Assembly (NCBI RefSeq): GCF_002954775.1
Contig: NZ_PJME01000015.1
Coordinates: 124,001 to 188,000 of the forward strand
Source: Streptomyces geranii
Lineage (GTDB): Bacteria > Actinomycetota > Actinomycetes > Streptomycetales > Streptomycetaceae
Direction of reading: 5' to 3'
Length of the DNA stretch: 64,000 nt
Part shown: piece by piece, positions 42,515 to 51,003 of the stretch
How the letters are laid out: every line of letters begins with the position of its first letter
How positions within the stretch are numbered: the stretch's first letter is position 1
Notes under the pieces: generated by a model
The model's database searches: none
Told to the model about the DNA's origin: nothing
The model's input: only the letters and a program-made list of their open reading frames with translations
Translations under genes and position numbers: made by a program

Positions 42515-44083
42515 CTACCCCCCGAACGTCACCACCAGCCGCCCGTCAGAGGCGAACGACCAGTTCAGCCCGCCCCCGTACGACGCGCACCGCGCCCCGT
42601 TGCTCCCCGACCAGAACTGGTTCGTCGTGTCCGAGTTGCCGATGATCCGGTCGTTCGTGCCGCTGCCGCTGCGGCACGACGTGTTCGTGCGGAAGACCGA
42701 TGTGCCGCCGTCGAAGTTGAAGTTGCGTTCCGTGTTGTCGATGCTCACGTTGTCCGACACCGTCATCGTGCCGGGGTTGCTGTTCCACGTGAAACCGTGC
42801 TTGCCGTTGTTGTACGCGATGCTCCGCCGGACCACGTGGTTCACCGCTATGTCGTCGCCGCCGAGCTTGTAGCCGTTGCGGTCGCCGTTGCCCGCCTGGG
42901 AGCCGTCGGTGAGGGTGCCGTTCTCGTAGGCGAGGGAGTCCTCGATGGTCACCGGGCCGATGGGGCCCGTGTCCGTCTTGGTGTAGAGGTCCCAGCCGTC
43001 GTCGATGTTGTTGTGGGAGACCGCGTAGCGGAAGACGTTGCCCGCGCCCGTCGTCAGCTTCGCCGCGAAACCGTCCGCGTCCTCGCCGTCCGAGTCGGCG
43101 TTGTCGTGCGACTCGGCGCTGACGATCAGGTTGTTGGCCGGCCAGTCGGCGGCCGGGGTGCTGGAGGCGATCCGGCCGAGCTGGAGGCCCGTGTCGCGGT
43201 TGAAGCGGGTCACCGTGCGTTCGACGACGTTGTTGCTGCCGCCGACGTAAATGCCGTTGTCACCCGCCCGTTCGACCACCAGGCCCTTGATGTGCCAGTA
43301 GTTGGCGTTGAGTTGCAGGCCCCGGTTCGACGAACTCTCCGTCTGCGCCGAGAAGTTGAGGACCGGGGTCTCTCCCGGGTACGCGGAGAGCGTCGTGCGG
43401 GTCGCCGACGTTCCGTTGTTGCCCACCGGGATCGTGATCGTCGCGGCGTAGTTGTACGTGCCTCCCCGTACGTAGATCGTGCCGCCCGGCGTGATGCGGC
43501 CGATCGCCGACGTGAGCGTCGTCGGAGCCGTCGAGGTGCCCGCCGCGCCGTCCGTGCCCGTCGGGGAGACGTAGAGGGCTGACGCCGACGGTGGTGTCGT
43601 ACCGCCGTCGGGGACGTTCGCGTCGACGTAGTCGATGTTCGGGAGGCCCGCCGCGGCCGTCGGGTTCAGGCGGATCGTGTTGCTGCCCGCCACCACCGGC
43701 ACCGTCAGGGTCTTCGTCGTCCAGCCGGTCCAGGTACCGGTGCTCTCGAAGGTCGCCGTCGTGGTCGTCGTGCCGTTCACGATGACGCTCACCGCGCGGG
43801 CGGTCGTGGTGCCGTTGGCGAAGCGGACGCTCAGTGTCGCCGTGCCCGATGCGGGTGCGGACACGGTGAACTGGGCATACGCGCCTGCCGCGTTGGTGCC
43901 GTTGCAGAATCCGCTGCCGGAGTAGCCGGTCCAGTCGGAGTCGATGGTGCCGGTGCAGACCGCCGGGGCGGTCTCGGCCTCGTACCGCGTGGTCGCGGCC
44001 TGTGCGGTGGTGACGGTGCCGGAGAGTGCGACGACGGTGCCTGCCAGCAGGCCGAAGCACGCCATGACGGGTCTCAGTTGCAT
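42515..44083 (-). CDS. secreted pectate lyase (PL9-like) with N-terminal CBM35-like domain
   Basis: 522 aa. Signal peptide 1-~29 (ALSGTVTTAQA). Residues ~30-155 are a CBM35/6-type carbohydrate-binding module (RYEAETAPA, YVDANVP at the end). Residues ~165-522 are a parallel beta-helix: ALYVSPTGTDGAAGTSTAP, GGTIYVRGGTYNY, then HDNADSDGEDADGFAAKL, which holds the calcium Asp residues and the Lys thought to be the PL9 catalytic base. It degrades polygalacturonate in plant debris. GGAG seven bases before the ATG. A LacI-type palindrome lies ~60 bp upstream. Confidence 0.9.
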   Translation of the reverse strand: MQLRPVMACFGLLAGTVVALSGTVTTAQAATTRYEAETAPAVCTGTIDSDWTGYSGSGFCNGTNAAGAYAQFTVSAPASGTATLSVRFANGTTTARAVSVIVNGTTTTTATFESTGTWTGWTTKTLTVPVVAGSNTIRLNPTAAAGLPNIDYVDANVPDGGTTPPSASALYVSPTGTDGAAGTSTAPTTLTSAIGRITPGGTIYVRGGTYNYAATITIPVGNNGTSATRTTLSAYPGETPVLNFSAQTESSSNRGLQLNANYWHIKGLVVERAGDNGIYVGGSNNVVERTVTRFNRDTGLQLGRIASSTPAADWPANNLIVSAESHDNADSDGEDADGFAAKLTTGAGNVFRYAVSHNNIDDGWDLYTKTDTGPIGPVTIEDSLAYENGTLTDGSQAGNGDRNGYKLGGDDIAVNHVVRRSIAYNNGKHGFTWNSNPGTMTVSDNVSIDNTERNFNFDGGTSVFRTNTSCRSGSGTNDRIIGNSDTTNQFWSGSNGARCASYGGGLNWSFASDGRLVVTFGG

Positions 44084-44142
44084 CGTGGTTCTCCATCTCC
44101 AGGACGGGTGGACCGAATGGATCAGCTTCCGGACCGGGACTG

Positions 44143-44154
44143 GAAAGCGCTTTC
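44143..44154. promoter_or_regulatory. LacI-family operator-like palindrome
   Basis: GAAAGCGCTTTC, a perfect 12-bp palindrome in the 256-bp gap between the divergent pectate lyase and RTX genes. It resembles LacI/GalR-family sites that control carbohydrate-utilisation genes. No regulator gene is adjacent. Confidence 0.65.
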
Positions 44155-44339
44155 TCCCGGAAGCTAGAGGGATAGTCCTGGACACGTCAATAGTCACGTA
44201 CTTGATCGTTGTTCATATGAGTGGACAGTGGCGGGCTGTCGCTGCCCGAACGCTTGGCCGTCCGCTTGGGCGTCCCGCCACAACCCGGGGGCCGGTCCGG
44301 CCGTCTGACATGGCGTCACCGAACCTGGAGGTTCCGCGC

Positions 44340-45227
44340 ATGTCCTCATCCCCCACCGGCCGTCGGACGACCGCGATCACGACCACGACTAGGACCACGA
44401 CCCGGGTCGCGATGGCCCTGGCCCTCGGCGCCGGGCTGGCCGCCGTCCCGCTCGCGCTCGCCGGTACGGCCGGTGCCGCGACGCCGACCGCCAAGGCCGA
44501 AGTCAGCTTCAACGACCGCGAGTTGAGCTACACGGCCGCCGCAGGCCAGACCAACAGACTGACCGTCGTCGAGGCCTACCCCGACGCCACGGACCACACG
44601 GACGTCACCTTCGCGATCGACGACGTCGTCCCGATCAGCGTCGGGCGCGGATGCGCCTACCCCGACTCCGCCGACCGTACGAAGGTCCTGTGCACGGTCG
44701 TCACCGTGGACAGCCAGAGCCCGTACAACATCCTCACGATGGACCTCGGCAACGGCGACGACGTGCTCGACTTCACCAACAGCACCGGCGAGGCCTACTA
44801 CGGCAACGCGATCGACCTGGGCGCCGGCAAGGACAGGCTGACCGACCGGGGCAGCGTCGACGCCAACGGCGTCGACGGCGGGGCGGGCGACGACACCATC
44901 ACCGCGGGCCCGGCGTCGTTCGTGCGCGGTGGTGCCGGCAACGACACCATCAACACCACCGGCGACATCGCGGAGGGCGGCACGGGCAACGACGTGATCC
45001 GGGGCGGCGCCGGGGACCAGCTCCTGTACGGCAACAACGGCAACGACACGATCTACGGCGGGACCGGCGGCGACAACCTGTACGGCGGCGCGGGCCACGA
45101 CGTGCTGTGGGGCAACAGCGGGGTCGACTACATGTACGGCAACAACGGCAACGACAAGCTGTACGGCGGCCCCGGCAAGGACGTCCTCTCGGGCGGCACC
45201 GGCACGAACGTCGTACGCCAGGACTGA
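44340..45227 (+). CDS. secreted RTX-like calcium-binding repeat protein
   Basis: 295 aa. A long signal region (TTTTRTTTR, then VAMALALGAGLAAVPLALAGTAGA) precedes a beta-rich domain (~50-140) and C-terminal RTX nonapeptide-like repeats (GGAGNDTIN, GNNGNDTIYGG, GGAGHDVLWG, GGPGKDVLSGG) that fold as a calcium beta-roll. No protease or lipase catalytic domain. GGAGG eight bases before the ATG at 44340. Divergent from the pectate lyase. Confidence 0.85.
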   Translation: MSSSPTGRRTTAITTTTRTTTRVAMALALGAGLAAVPLALAGTAGAATPTAKAEVSFNDRELSYTAAAGQTNRLTVVEAYPDATDHTDVTFAIDDVVPISVGRGCAYPDSADRTKVLCTVVTVDSQSPYNILTMDLGNGDDVLDFTNSTGEAYYGNAIDLGAGKDRLTDRGSVDANGVDGGAGDDTITAGPASFVRGGAGNDTINTTGDIAEGGTGNDVIRGGAGDQLLYGNNGNDTIYGGTGGDNLYGGAGHDVLWGNSGVDYMYGNNGNDKLYGGPGKDVLSGGTGTNVVRQD

Positions 45228-45256
45228 CGGTCGACGGTAGTCGTCGGCAATCGCCG

Positions 45257-45286
45257 GAGGCCCCGGAGTTCCGACTCCGGGGCCTC
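45257..45286 (+). terminator. hairpin terminator after the RTX gene
   Basis: Perfect 13-bp arms GAGGCCCCGGAGT / ACTCCGGGGCCTC around TCCG, 29 bp after the stop codon, followed by a short T-containing tail. Confidence 0.85.
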
Positions 45287-45323
45287 TCTGGTGTTCACCG
45301 CAGCACTGCGGAACTGTGCGGGA

Positions 45324-45530
45324 TCAAGCCGCTGCCGCCAGGCGGTGGAAGGCCTGGGTGGTGTCCGGGTGGGCCATCTCGTCGAGGAGGTGTCGCCAGT
45401 CCGCGTCCATGCTCACGCTCATGTCCACGTTCACGTTCACGTTCATGTCCACGACGGTGACGGCGGTCGGGGCCGGGTGTGCCTGGTCCCAGGCCGTGAG
45501 CAGCGGGGTGAGGTCGGTCTCGGTAGGCAT
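45324..45530 (-). CDS. small hypothetical protein (68 aa)
   Basis: MPTETDLTPLLTAWDQAHPA, then an alternating VDMNVNVNVDMSVSMDADW stretch and a helical end. AAGGA lies eight bases before the ATG. Not recognised; cytoplasmic. The DNA for the alternating part is a run of near-identical hexamers (TTCACG/TCCACG type), so it may be slippage-prone. A palindrome shared with the sigma operon at 60.9 kb lies about 90 bp upstream. Confidence 0.6.
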   Translation of the reverse strand: MPTETDLTPLLTAWDQAHPAPTAVTVVDMNVNVNVDMSVSMDADWRHLLDEMAHPDTTQAFHRLAAAA

Positions 45531-45616
45531 CCCTGGTTCCTTTCGCGGGGCTTCGGTTCGTTGAGGTCAACAATGCCGTTGCCCGAGCGACCGAACCATG
45601 GAGCGACCCACCCGAT

Positions 45617-45642
45617 CGGGGGTGTAGCTGGCTGCACCCCCG
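45617..45642. promoter_or_regulatory. palindrome GGTGTAGC-N2-GCTGCACC, shared motif copy 1
   Basis: CGGGGGTGTAGCTGGCTGCACCCCCG: a near-perfect inverted repeat upstream of the 68-aa gene and downstream of the lysyl-oxidase-like gene. Could act as terminator for the latter, but the same core recurs upstream of the SigE-type sigma gene. Confidence 0.55.
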
Positions 45643-45688
45643 AGGGCCTGTTCTCCCCCTCGGAGGTGCAACACACGCCAAGGACGGG

Positions 45689-47410
45689 TTACTTGACGTC
45701 GATCAGGTCGTGCGGCGGCACCGTCACCGTCCGCGCGCCCTCCGTGCCGCCGAGGATCACCTTGCGCAGGGCGACGTTGTTGTTCAGATCGGTCTCCTGG
45801 AGGCGCTTCTCCGGGTTGGCGATGACCTGGATGTAGTACGTGCCGTTCGGCAGACCCGTGATGTCGAAGGACTGGCCCGGACGGTACTGCGTGTACGTGT
45901 CGCCGGAGCCGACGTCCAGCACCTCACGTACCGAGAGGGAGTTCTTCTCGCCGCACGCCGTCGACAGATCGGTGTTGTACGGGTGCCAGTTGGCGTTCTT
46001 CACCGTGTAGTCGATCGCGTCGGTGTTGGCCAGGCAGAACGCCTCCTTGCCGCTGCGCACCTCCTTCGTCTGGTCGGCGCTCAGCAGGCGGTAGCTCGCG
46101 AAGTCCGTGAAGTGCCAGTGCTCGTGGCCGATCCGCGGGTCCCACTCCATGGTGCCGGTCGGGGTGTAGCCGACCTGCTTGCCGTTCGCGTCGTAGAAGT
46201 ACTGGTAGGCGTCCATCAGGCCCTTGCCCTGCTGGCGGAAGCCGTCGACCACCAGGGGCGCGGGCCCCGCGTTCCACACGTTCGCGCTGAACGCCAGGTA
46301 GTCCTTCCCGGCTACGTCCCCGTCCTCGCCGTCCGTGATCGCGATGTCCCACGCGGGCAGTGAACGCAGGTCCGGCTTCGGCACGTTGGCCGGTACGCCC
46401 GCCCTGCCCGTGGGCCGCTTGGCGGCGGCCTTCAGCGCGGGCGCGACGCGCGAACCGTCGGTGTGGCCCGGACCGTCGCCGAGGTGGTGCGCCGTACCCC
46501 GGTGGACCAGGGCGTTGGGGAAGGCCGGGACCGTGGGCGCGTCCGCGCCGCGCGGGCCGTAGTGGTGGCCGCCATGGCCTCCCCCGTGGCCTCCCCCGTG
46601 ATGAGCGGAGGAGTGCGCGGACCGGCCCACGCCACCTCCGCCGCCACCGCCCTCACCCCCGCCCTCGCTCTGCTGCACGACCGTCACCTTGATGCTCGGC
46701 CGGTCGTCAGGGATGCCGAACAGATCGCGGTACGCCTTCCCGACCGACACCTTCGCCGTGTACTCGCCCGCCGGGAGATCCACCGGATTGCGGTAGTCGA
46801 CCGAACCGGCATTGGCCGCCCAGCCCTTCTCGACACCCCACACCGAGCCCAGCGTGAACGGGTTGCTTGAGCAGCTCTCCGGGAAGTGCGAGGTCGCCGG
46901 GGCGTCCGGGCGGAGGCGGCCGGAGGCGTTGTTCGGGCAGAACGTGCCCTTGCTCTTGGCGACCTCCTCCCCCGCCGCGTTCGTGAACGACACCTCAAGG
47001 AAGCCCGGCAGGCCCTCGAAGTCCTTCACCATGCCCGGGGGCAGCCGCTTCGCCTGCACCTTGCCGCCCTTGCGGACGATCTGCTCGGCGACCACCGGGT
47101 CCTTGTACGACTTCCGGGTCACCTTGAACTCCAGCGGTACGTCGTCCACCGTGACGTACGTGCCGAGGTCGAGGTAGACGCCCTCCTCCCCCTCCCAGCG
47201 CTCGGCCGTCACGGAGTCCGTCGCGGCGACGAGTCTGAGCTTCGGCTTGGTGGGTGCGGCGCTCGCCGCCGCGCCGGCCCCGGGTGCGGCACCGGCCACC
47301 GACACGACGACGGCCAGCGCGGCCCCCGCCGCGAGCGCCGAGTGCTTCAGCCGCTTACTTGTACTTGTACTGGTACTGGTACTCGTACTGCTGTCCTGCT
47401 GAGTGGTCAT
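45689..47410 (-). CDS. secreted lysyl oxidase-like copper protein
   Basis: 573 aa. A Ser/Thr repeat start (STSTSTSTS) leads into a signal helix (SALAAGAALAVVVSVAGA). Residues ~50-260 are beta-rich, followed by a Gly/His-rich linker (~270-320). The C-terminal ~220 residues resemble lysyl oxidase: GHEHWHFTDFASYRL supplies the His cluster of the copper site, and GDTYTQYRPGQSFDI, GTYYIQVIANPE and ETDLNNNV follow. The tyrosine for the LTQ cofactor cannot be assigned by eye. GAGGAA before the ATG. Next to an ECF-type sigma gene on the same strand; probably acts outside the cell, on proteins or amines. Confidence 0.85.
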   Translation of the reverse strand: MTTQQDSSTSTSTSTSTSKRLKHSALAAGAALAVVVSVAGAAPGAGAAASAAPTKPKLRLVAATDSVTAERWEGEEGVYLDLGTYVTVDDVPLEFKVTRKSYKDPVVAEQIVRKGGKVQAKRLPPGMVKDFEGLPGFLEVSFTNAAGEEVAKSKGTFCPNNASGRLRPDAPATSHFPESCSSNPFTLGSVWGVEKGWAANAGSVDYRNPVDLPAGEYTAKVSVGKAYRDLFGIPDDRPSIKVTVVQQSEGGGEGGGGGGGVGRSAHSSAHHGGGHGGGHGGHHYGPRGADAPTVPAFPNALVHRGTAHHLGDGPGHTDGSRVAPALKAAAKRPTGRAGVPANVPKPDLRSLPAWDIAITDGEDGDVAGKDYLAFSANVWNAGPAPLVVDGFRQQGKGLMDAYQYFYDANGKQVGYTPTGTMEWDPRIGHEHWHFTDFASYRLLSADQTKEVRSGKEAFCLANTDAIDYTVKNANWHPYNTDLSTACGEKNSLSVREVLDVGSGDTYTQYRPGQSFDITGLPNGTYYIQVIANPEKRLQETDLNNNVALRKVILGGTEGARTVTVPPHDLIDVK

Positions 47411-47605
47411 CGGTTCCTCGTCTGTCTGGCCAGTGCCATGGTCAAGTGGCATCGGACTGGACACAGCCCACGACCGGCCGACGAACATACGGACGCACCC
47501 CACGCGCCCAAGCCGTGTCTGTGAGCAACCTGTGAGACAGAGGAAGCGCAGTCCAGGTTGCTCGACGAGGAAAAGTTCAGCCGAAAGCGGCGCCCCACCA
47601 CTCCG

Positions 47606-49207
47606 TCAGCAGGGTCCGGGCCCGGGGTCGGGAACAGGATCGGGAACTGGCTCGGGGTCAGGAACGGGCTCGGGATCCACGGGAGTCGGAGTCACGGGAG
47701 TCTCGACCACCGGCGGCTCGGGCGTCGCGATCACCGGGGGCTCCTCCACCGGCGGCTCCACCACCGGAGGCTCGACAACCGGCGTCTCCTCCACCGGGGG
47801 TTCCTCCACCGGCGGCACATACGCCGGATCGTCCGGAGTGGTCGGCTCCACCGGAGGTTCGACAACCGGAGGTTCGACAACCGGGGGATCGACAACCGGA
47901 GGTTCCTCGACCGGCGGATCCGGCACCGGCTCGACCGGCGCACTGGGCTCGGTCGGCGCGGTGGGCTCAGTCGGCGTGGTGGGCTCGGTCGGACTGGTGG
48001 TACCGCTCCCGCGGCTCACCGCGACCACCGACCCCTCACCCCCATCCCCGCCCCCGCCCACAGAAACCCGCACCCCCTCCGGCACAGCCACCGAAGCGGT
48101 CACCGGAACGCGCACCGGGCCCGCCGCCGGAGTCGCCCTCAACGGCACGGGCACCGTCCCCGGCAGCTCCGCCACCGGTGTCGGTGTCAGCGGCTTGTCC
48201 GCCAGCGGGATCCGGGACGGTTCCTCGAACCGGACCTGGGGCGAGGTCAGCGCGAGGGTGACGACGACGGCCGCCGCAGCCGCCCCCGCGCTCACCGCGA
48301 GCGCCTTCGGCATCTTCGCCCCGCCGGTCACGACATGACGTACCGCGTGCAGCACCCCACCGCCATGACCGGCCACGGTGGCGACGGCGGTCGACGCGCC
48401 CGCGCTGCCCGCCGCGAACGCCAGGAGCGCCTTGCCCGTACCGCCAACGACCAGCACCAGCAGGGCCGGACCGACGAGCGCGGGCAGCCGGTCGTTCGTA
48501 CGCATCAGCAAAGCGAGCCGGTGGCGGCAGTCGTCGCAGGTGTCCGCGTGGGCGAGGAGCTGGTCGGACTGGCGGCGGGTCGCGGTGCCGCGGACGTACG
48601 CGGGCATGCGGACCCAGTACGGCTCGCAGGCCGTGCTGTTGGGGACGCCGGGCTGCTCGCGCAGGAACGCCTGGCGCATGCCCTCGCGGGCGCGGTGCAG
48701 CAGGACTGCGGTGGCGCCCTCCTTGGTGCCGGTGCCGATCTGCGGACCGATCGCGGCCAGCGGCTGGCCCTCCGCCTCCGCGAGCCACAGCGCCTTGACC
48801 CAGCGGTCGGGGAGTTGGCTCAGCACCCGTACCAACAGGTCTACGGAGGAGACCTGTTCGGCGGGGTCGTCCACGTGCCGGCCCTGCGAGACGACCCGTT
48901 CGGACCGTTCGAGGCGCTCCGGACCGTCCTGCGGGTCCTGCGGGGTCTCGCGCGCGGAGTTGCTGCCCGCGGTGGCCGCCAGGTGCCGGACCGTCGTCAT
49001 CAGGTACGCGGGCACGTTGTCGATCTCGTGCCCCGCCGACAGGCGTCGCCACACCCGGAAGTGCGCCTCGGCGACCAGGTCCTCCGCGGCCCAGCTGCTC
49101 TTCGTGAGCGAACGTGCGTATGCGACGAGACGCGGTTGCTGCTCCTCGTAGATACGGGCGTAGGCGGCGGTGTCGGTGGCGGCGGCCGTGGCCGTGTCGT
49201 CAATCAT
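47606..49207 (-). CDS. ECF sigma factor fused to zinc-finger, membrane and proline-rich tail
   Basis: 533 aa. Residues ~10-180 are sigma region 2 (ARIYEEQQPRLVAYARSL, WAAEDLVAEAHFRVWRRL) and region 4 (LPDRWVKALWLAEAEGQPLAAI). Residues ~200-235 are an anti-sigma-type zinc finger (HADTCDDCRHRL). A hydrophobic part (~245-265, ALVGPALLVLVVGG) and another membrane helix near 305-320 follow. The last ~160 residues are Pro/Val/Glu/Thr repeats (PPVVEPP), likely extracytoplasmic. So sigma and its restraint are one polypeptide. ATG 49207 with GGAGCG 12 bases upstream. The next gene downstream is the lysyl-oxidase-like protein. Confidence 0.85.
   Translation of the reverse strand: MIDDTATAAATDTAAYARIYEEQQPRLVAYARSLTKSSWAAEDLVAEAHFRVWRRLSAGHEIDNVPAYLMTTVRHLAATAGSNSARETPQDPQDGPERLERSERVVSQGRHVDDPAEQVSSVDLLVRVLSQLPDRWVKALWLAEAEGQPLAAIGPQIGTGTKEGATAVLLHRAREGMRQAFLREQPGVPNSTACEPYWVRMPAYVRGTATRRQSDQLLAHADTCDDCRHRLALLMRTNDRLPALVGPALLVLVVGGTGKALLAFAAGSAGASTAVATVAGHGGGVLHAVRHVVTGGAKMPKALAVSAGAAAAAVVVTLALTSPQVRFEEPSRIPLADKPLTPTPVAELPGTVPVPLRATPAAGPVRVPVTASVAVPEGVRVSVGGGGDGGEGSVVAVSRGSGTTSPTEPTTPTEPTAPTEPSAPVEPVPDPPVEEPPVVDPPVVEPPVVEPPVEPTTPDDPAYVPPVEEPPVEETPVVEPPVVEPPVEEPPVIATPEPPVVETPVTPTPVDPEPVPDPEPVPDPVPDPGPGPC
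47690..47940 (-). repeat. coding repeat for PPVVEPP-type proline-rich tail
   Basis: Reiterated GGAGG(T/C)TC.. units of 12-24 bp encode Pro-Pro-Val-Val/Glu-Glu/Asp-Pro repeats at the C-terminus of the sigma fusion. A wall-spanning spacer is plausible. Confidence 0.85.
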
Positions 49208-49365
49208 GGGCAGGAACGCTCCAGTTACCTGCAGATGGGGTAGTGGGGATGAGTTTGTAAGGCTAGATGACAAAAATCTCAAGTAATTACAGGAAGTGAC
49301 ACACGTCACATGCAGTGACTCCGGCATTGGCGTAATGCCCGCGCCCTTCCCAGGGTCGAGGGGGC

Positions 49366-49779
49366 ATGAACAGAACCCTGGAACACTCCGCCCGCGCCCG
49401 CCTGATCACCCCCGGTTACCAGGAGCTCCCGCTCGTCGTGACCCTGCGCTACGAGTCCACCGACCCGCTCGCCGTCCACATCGACTTCCCCGAGGACGTC
49501 TCGGTCGACGGGGAGTCGGTGACGTGGACCTTCTCCCGGGCGCTCCTGGGCGAGGGTCTCGAACACCCGGCCGGGATAGGCGAGGTGCACCTCTGGCCGT
49601 GCGGTCCGACCCGCACGGTGGTGGAACTCCACTCGCCGCACGGGCTGGCGGTGGTCCGGTTCCGTACCGCGCAGCTGCAGCGGTTCCTGAACCGCTCGTA
49701 CGGGATCGTCGCGCCCGGCATGGAGGACCTGGGGCCGCAGGTCGAGCGTGGGCTCGCACTACTGCTCGGCGCGGCCTGA
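49366..49779 (+). CDS. SsgA-like sporulation/cell-division regulator
   Basis: 137 aa. The family pattern is clear: an N-terminal SARARLITPGYQELPL, YESTDPLAVHIDFP, VTWTFSRALLGEGL, and the Trp-containing GEVHLWPC. SALPs direct septum placement and peptidoglycan remodelling in sporulating actinomycetes. ATG 49366, with GAGGGGG close upstream. The exact paralogue (SsgA-G) cannot be told. An inverted GTGACACACGTCAC lies at ~49295-49308 in its promoter. Confidence 0.92.
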   Translation: MNRTLEHSARARLITPGYQELPLVVTLRYESTDPLAVHIDFPEDVSVDGESVTWTFSRALLGEGLEHPAGIGEVHLWPCGPTRTVVELHSPHGLAVVRFRTAQLQRFLNRSYGIVAPGMEDLGPQVERGLALLLGAA

Positions 49780-49825
49780 ACCCCGTGTCCCGCCGGGCCG
49801 ACACCCGATGCGCGGAACGTCGACG

Positions 49826-50785
49826 TCAGTCCAGGCCCGCCGACTTGAGCCAGGCCTTGGCGACGTCGAGGGGGTCCTTGCTGTCCAGCTGGACCTGGGA
49901 GTCCAGGTCGAGCAGGGCCTTCGTGTCGAGCTTGGCGGAGACGGCGTTGAGCGCGTCGATGCCCTCCTGTGTGAGGCCGCTCTTGTAGACGAGCGGGGTC
50001 ACGTTCGCGAACCCGAAGAGGTTCTTCGGGTCCTGGAGGACGATGAACCCCTCCTTGGTGATGGTCGGGTCCGTGGTGAAGATGTCCGCCGCCTGCACGG
50101 TGTTCGTCTTCAGCGCCGCCTGGGTCAGCGGGCCGCCCGCGTCGAGGGCCTTGAAGGACTTGAACTTCAGCCCGTACGCCGCCGCCAGACCGGGCATGCC
50201 CTGCTGGCGGGTCTGGAACTCGGGCGAGCCGCCCAGCACCAGCTCCGGCGCGATGTCCTTGAGGTCGGCGAGCGTGGAGGCCGCGGTGAGGCCGTACTTC
50301 TTCGCGGTCGCCGCGTTGACCGTGACGGAGTCCTTGTCCTCGGCCGGCGACGACTCCAGGAGCGTGAGCTTGGAGTCGAGCTTGGCCTTCGCCGCCGCGT
50401 TCACGTTCGCGAGGGAGGTCTGCGCGGCCTTCGCGTCCAGGTAGGCGAGCAGCGAGCCGTTGTACTCCGGCAGGACGGTGATGGAACCGTTCTTGAGCAG
50501 GCCGTAAGTGGTCTCGCGGCTGCCTATGTTGGGCTTGTAGGACACCTTGATGCCCTTGGCCTTCAGGGCCTCGCCGTAGATGTCGGCGAGCAGGATGCTC
50601 TCGGCGAAGTTGTTGGAGCCGACGACGACGGTGTCACCGGCCGCCTTGCCGTCTGCGAGCGGGTCGGAGGTGTCGGCGGACGAGGAGGAGCATCCCGTCA
50701 GCAGGACCGTCGCCGCCGCGAGGGCGACAGCCGCCGCACCTGGGTGGTTCCTGAGGGGCCTGCCGCTATGGGCGTTGTTAGTCAC
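49826..50785 (-). CDS. osmoprotectant ABC transporter substrate-binding lipoprotein (OpuAC/OsmF-like)
   Basis: 319 aa. Lipobox LLTGCSS marks the lipidated Cys at about residue 31. The mature protein is a quaternary-amine-type binding protein: VVVGSNNFAESILLADIY, GSRETTYGLLKNGSITVLPE, ADIFTTDPTI. Likely binds glycine betaine, choline or carnitine. GTG 50785 gives a normal lipoprotein signal; the open frame extends 59 codons further without one. Its ATPase and permeases probably are the minus-strand genes at 55.6-58.1 kb, separated from it by the conservon. Confidence 0.9.
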   Translation of the reverse strand: MTNNAHSGRPLRNHPGAAAVALAAATVLLTGCSSSSADTSDPLADGKAAGDTVVVGSNNFAESILLADIYGEALKAKGIKVSYKPNIGSRETTYGLLKNGSITVLPEYNGSLLAYLDAKAAQTSLANVNAAAKAKLDSKLTLLESSPAEDKDSVTVNAATAKKYGLTAASTLADLKDIAPELVLGGSPEFQTRQQGMPGLAAAYGLKFKSFKALDAGGPLTQAALKTNTVQAADIFTTDPTITKEGFIVLQDPKNLFGFANVTPLVYKSGLTQEGIDALNAVSAKLDTKALLDLDSQVQLDSKDPLDVAKAWLKSAGLD

Positions 50786-51003
50786 AGCCCGATCCAATCC
50801 AGCCACTTGTCGATCAGTCAAGTGAAGCCGGGTTACCGATTGACGTCGATAGATGATCACTTGCCCGGGGCGCCAGGATGCCGCTTCGTAATGGATTCTT
50901 GACTTAGGGCAACGCGCGGGCGCGTTCGAATACGGGATAGTCTCGCCCGAGTTGACGTTCATATTCGGACACGTGCGTGCAGCACCTTCTTGAAGGAGGC
51001 GGG

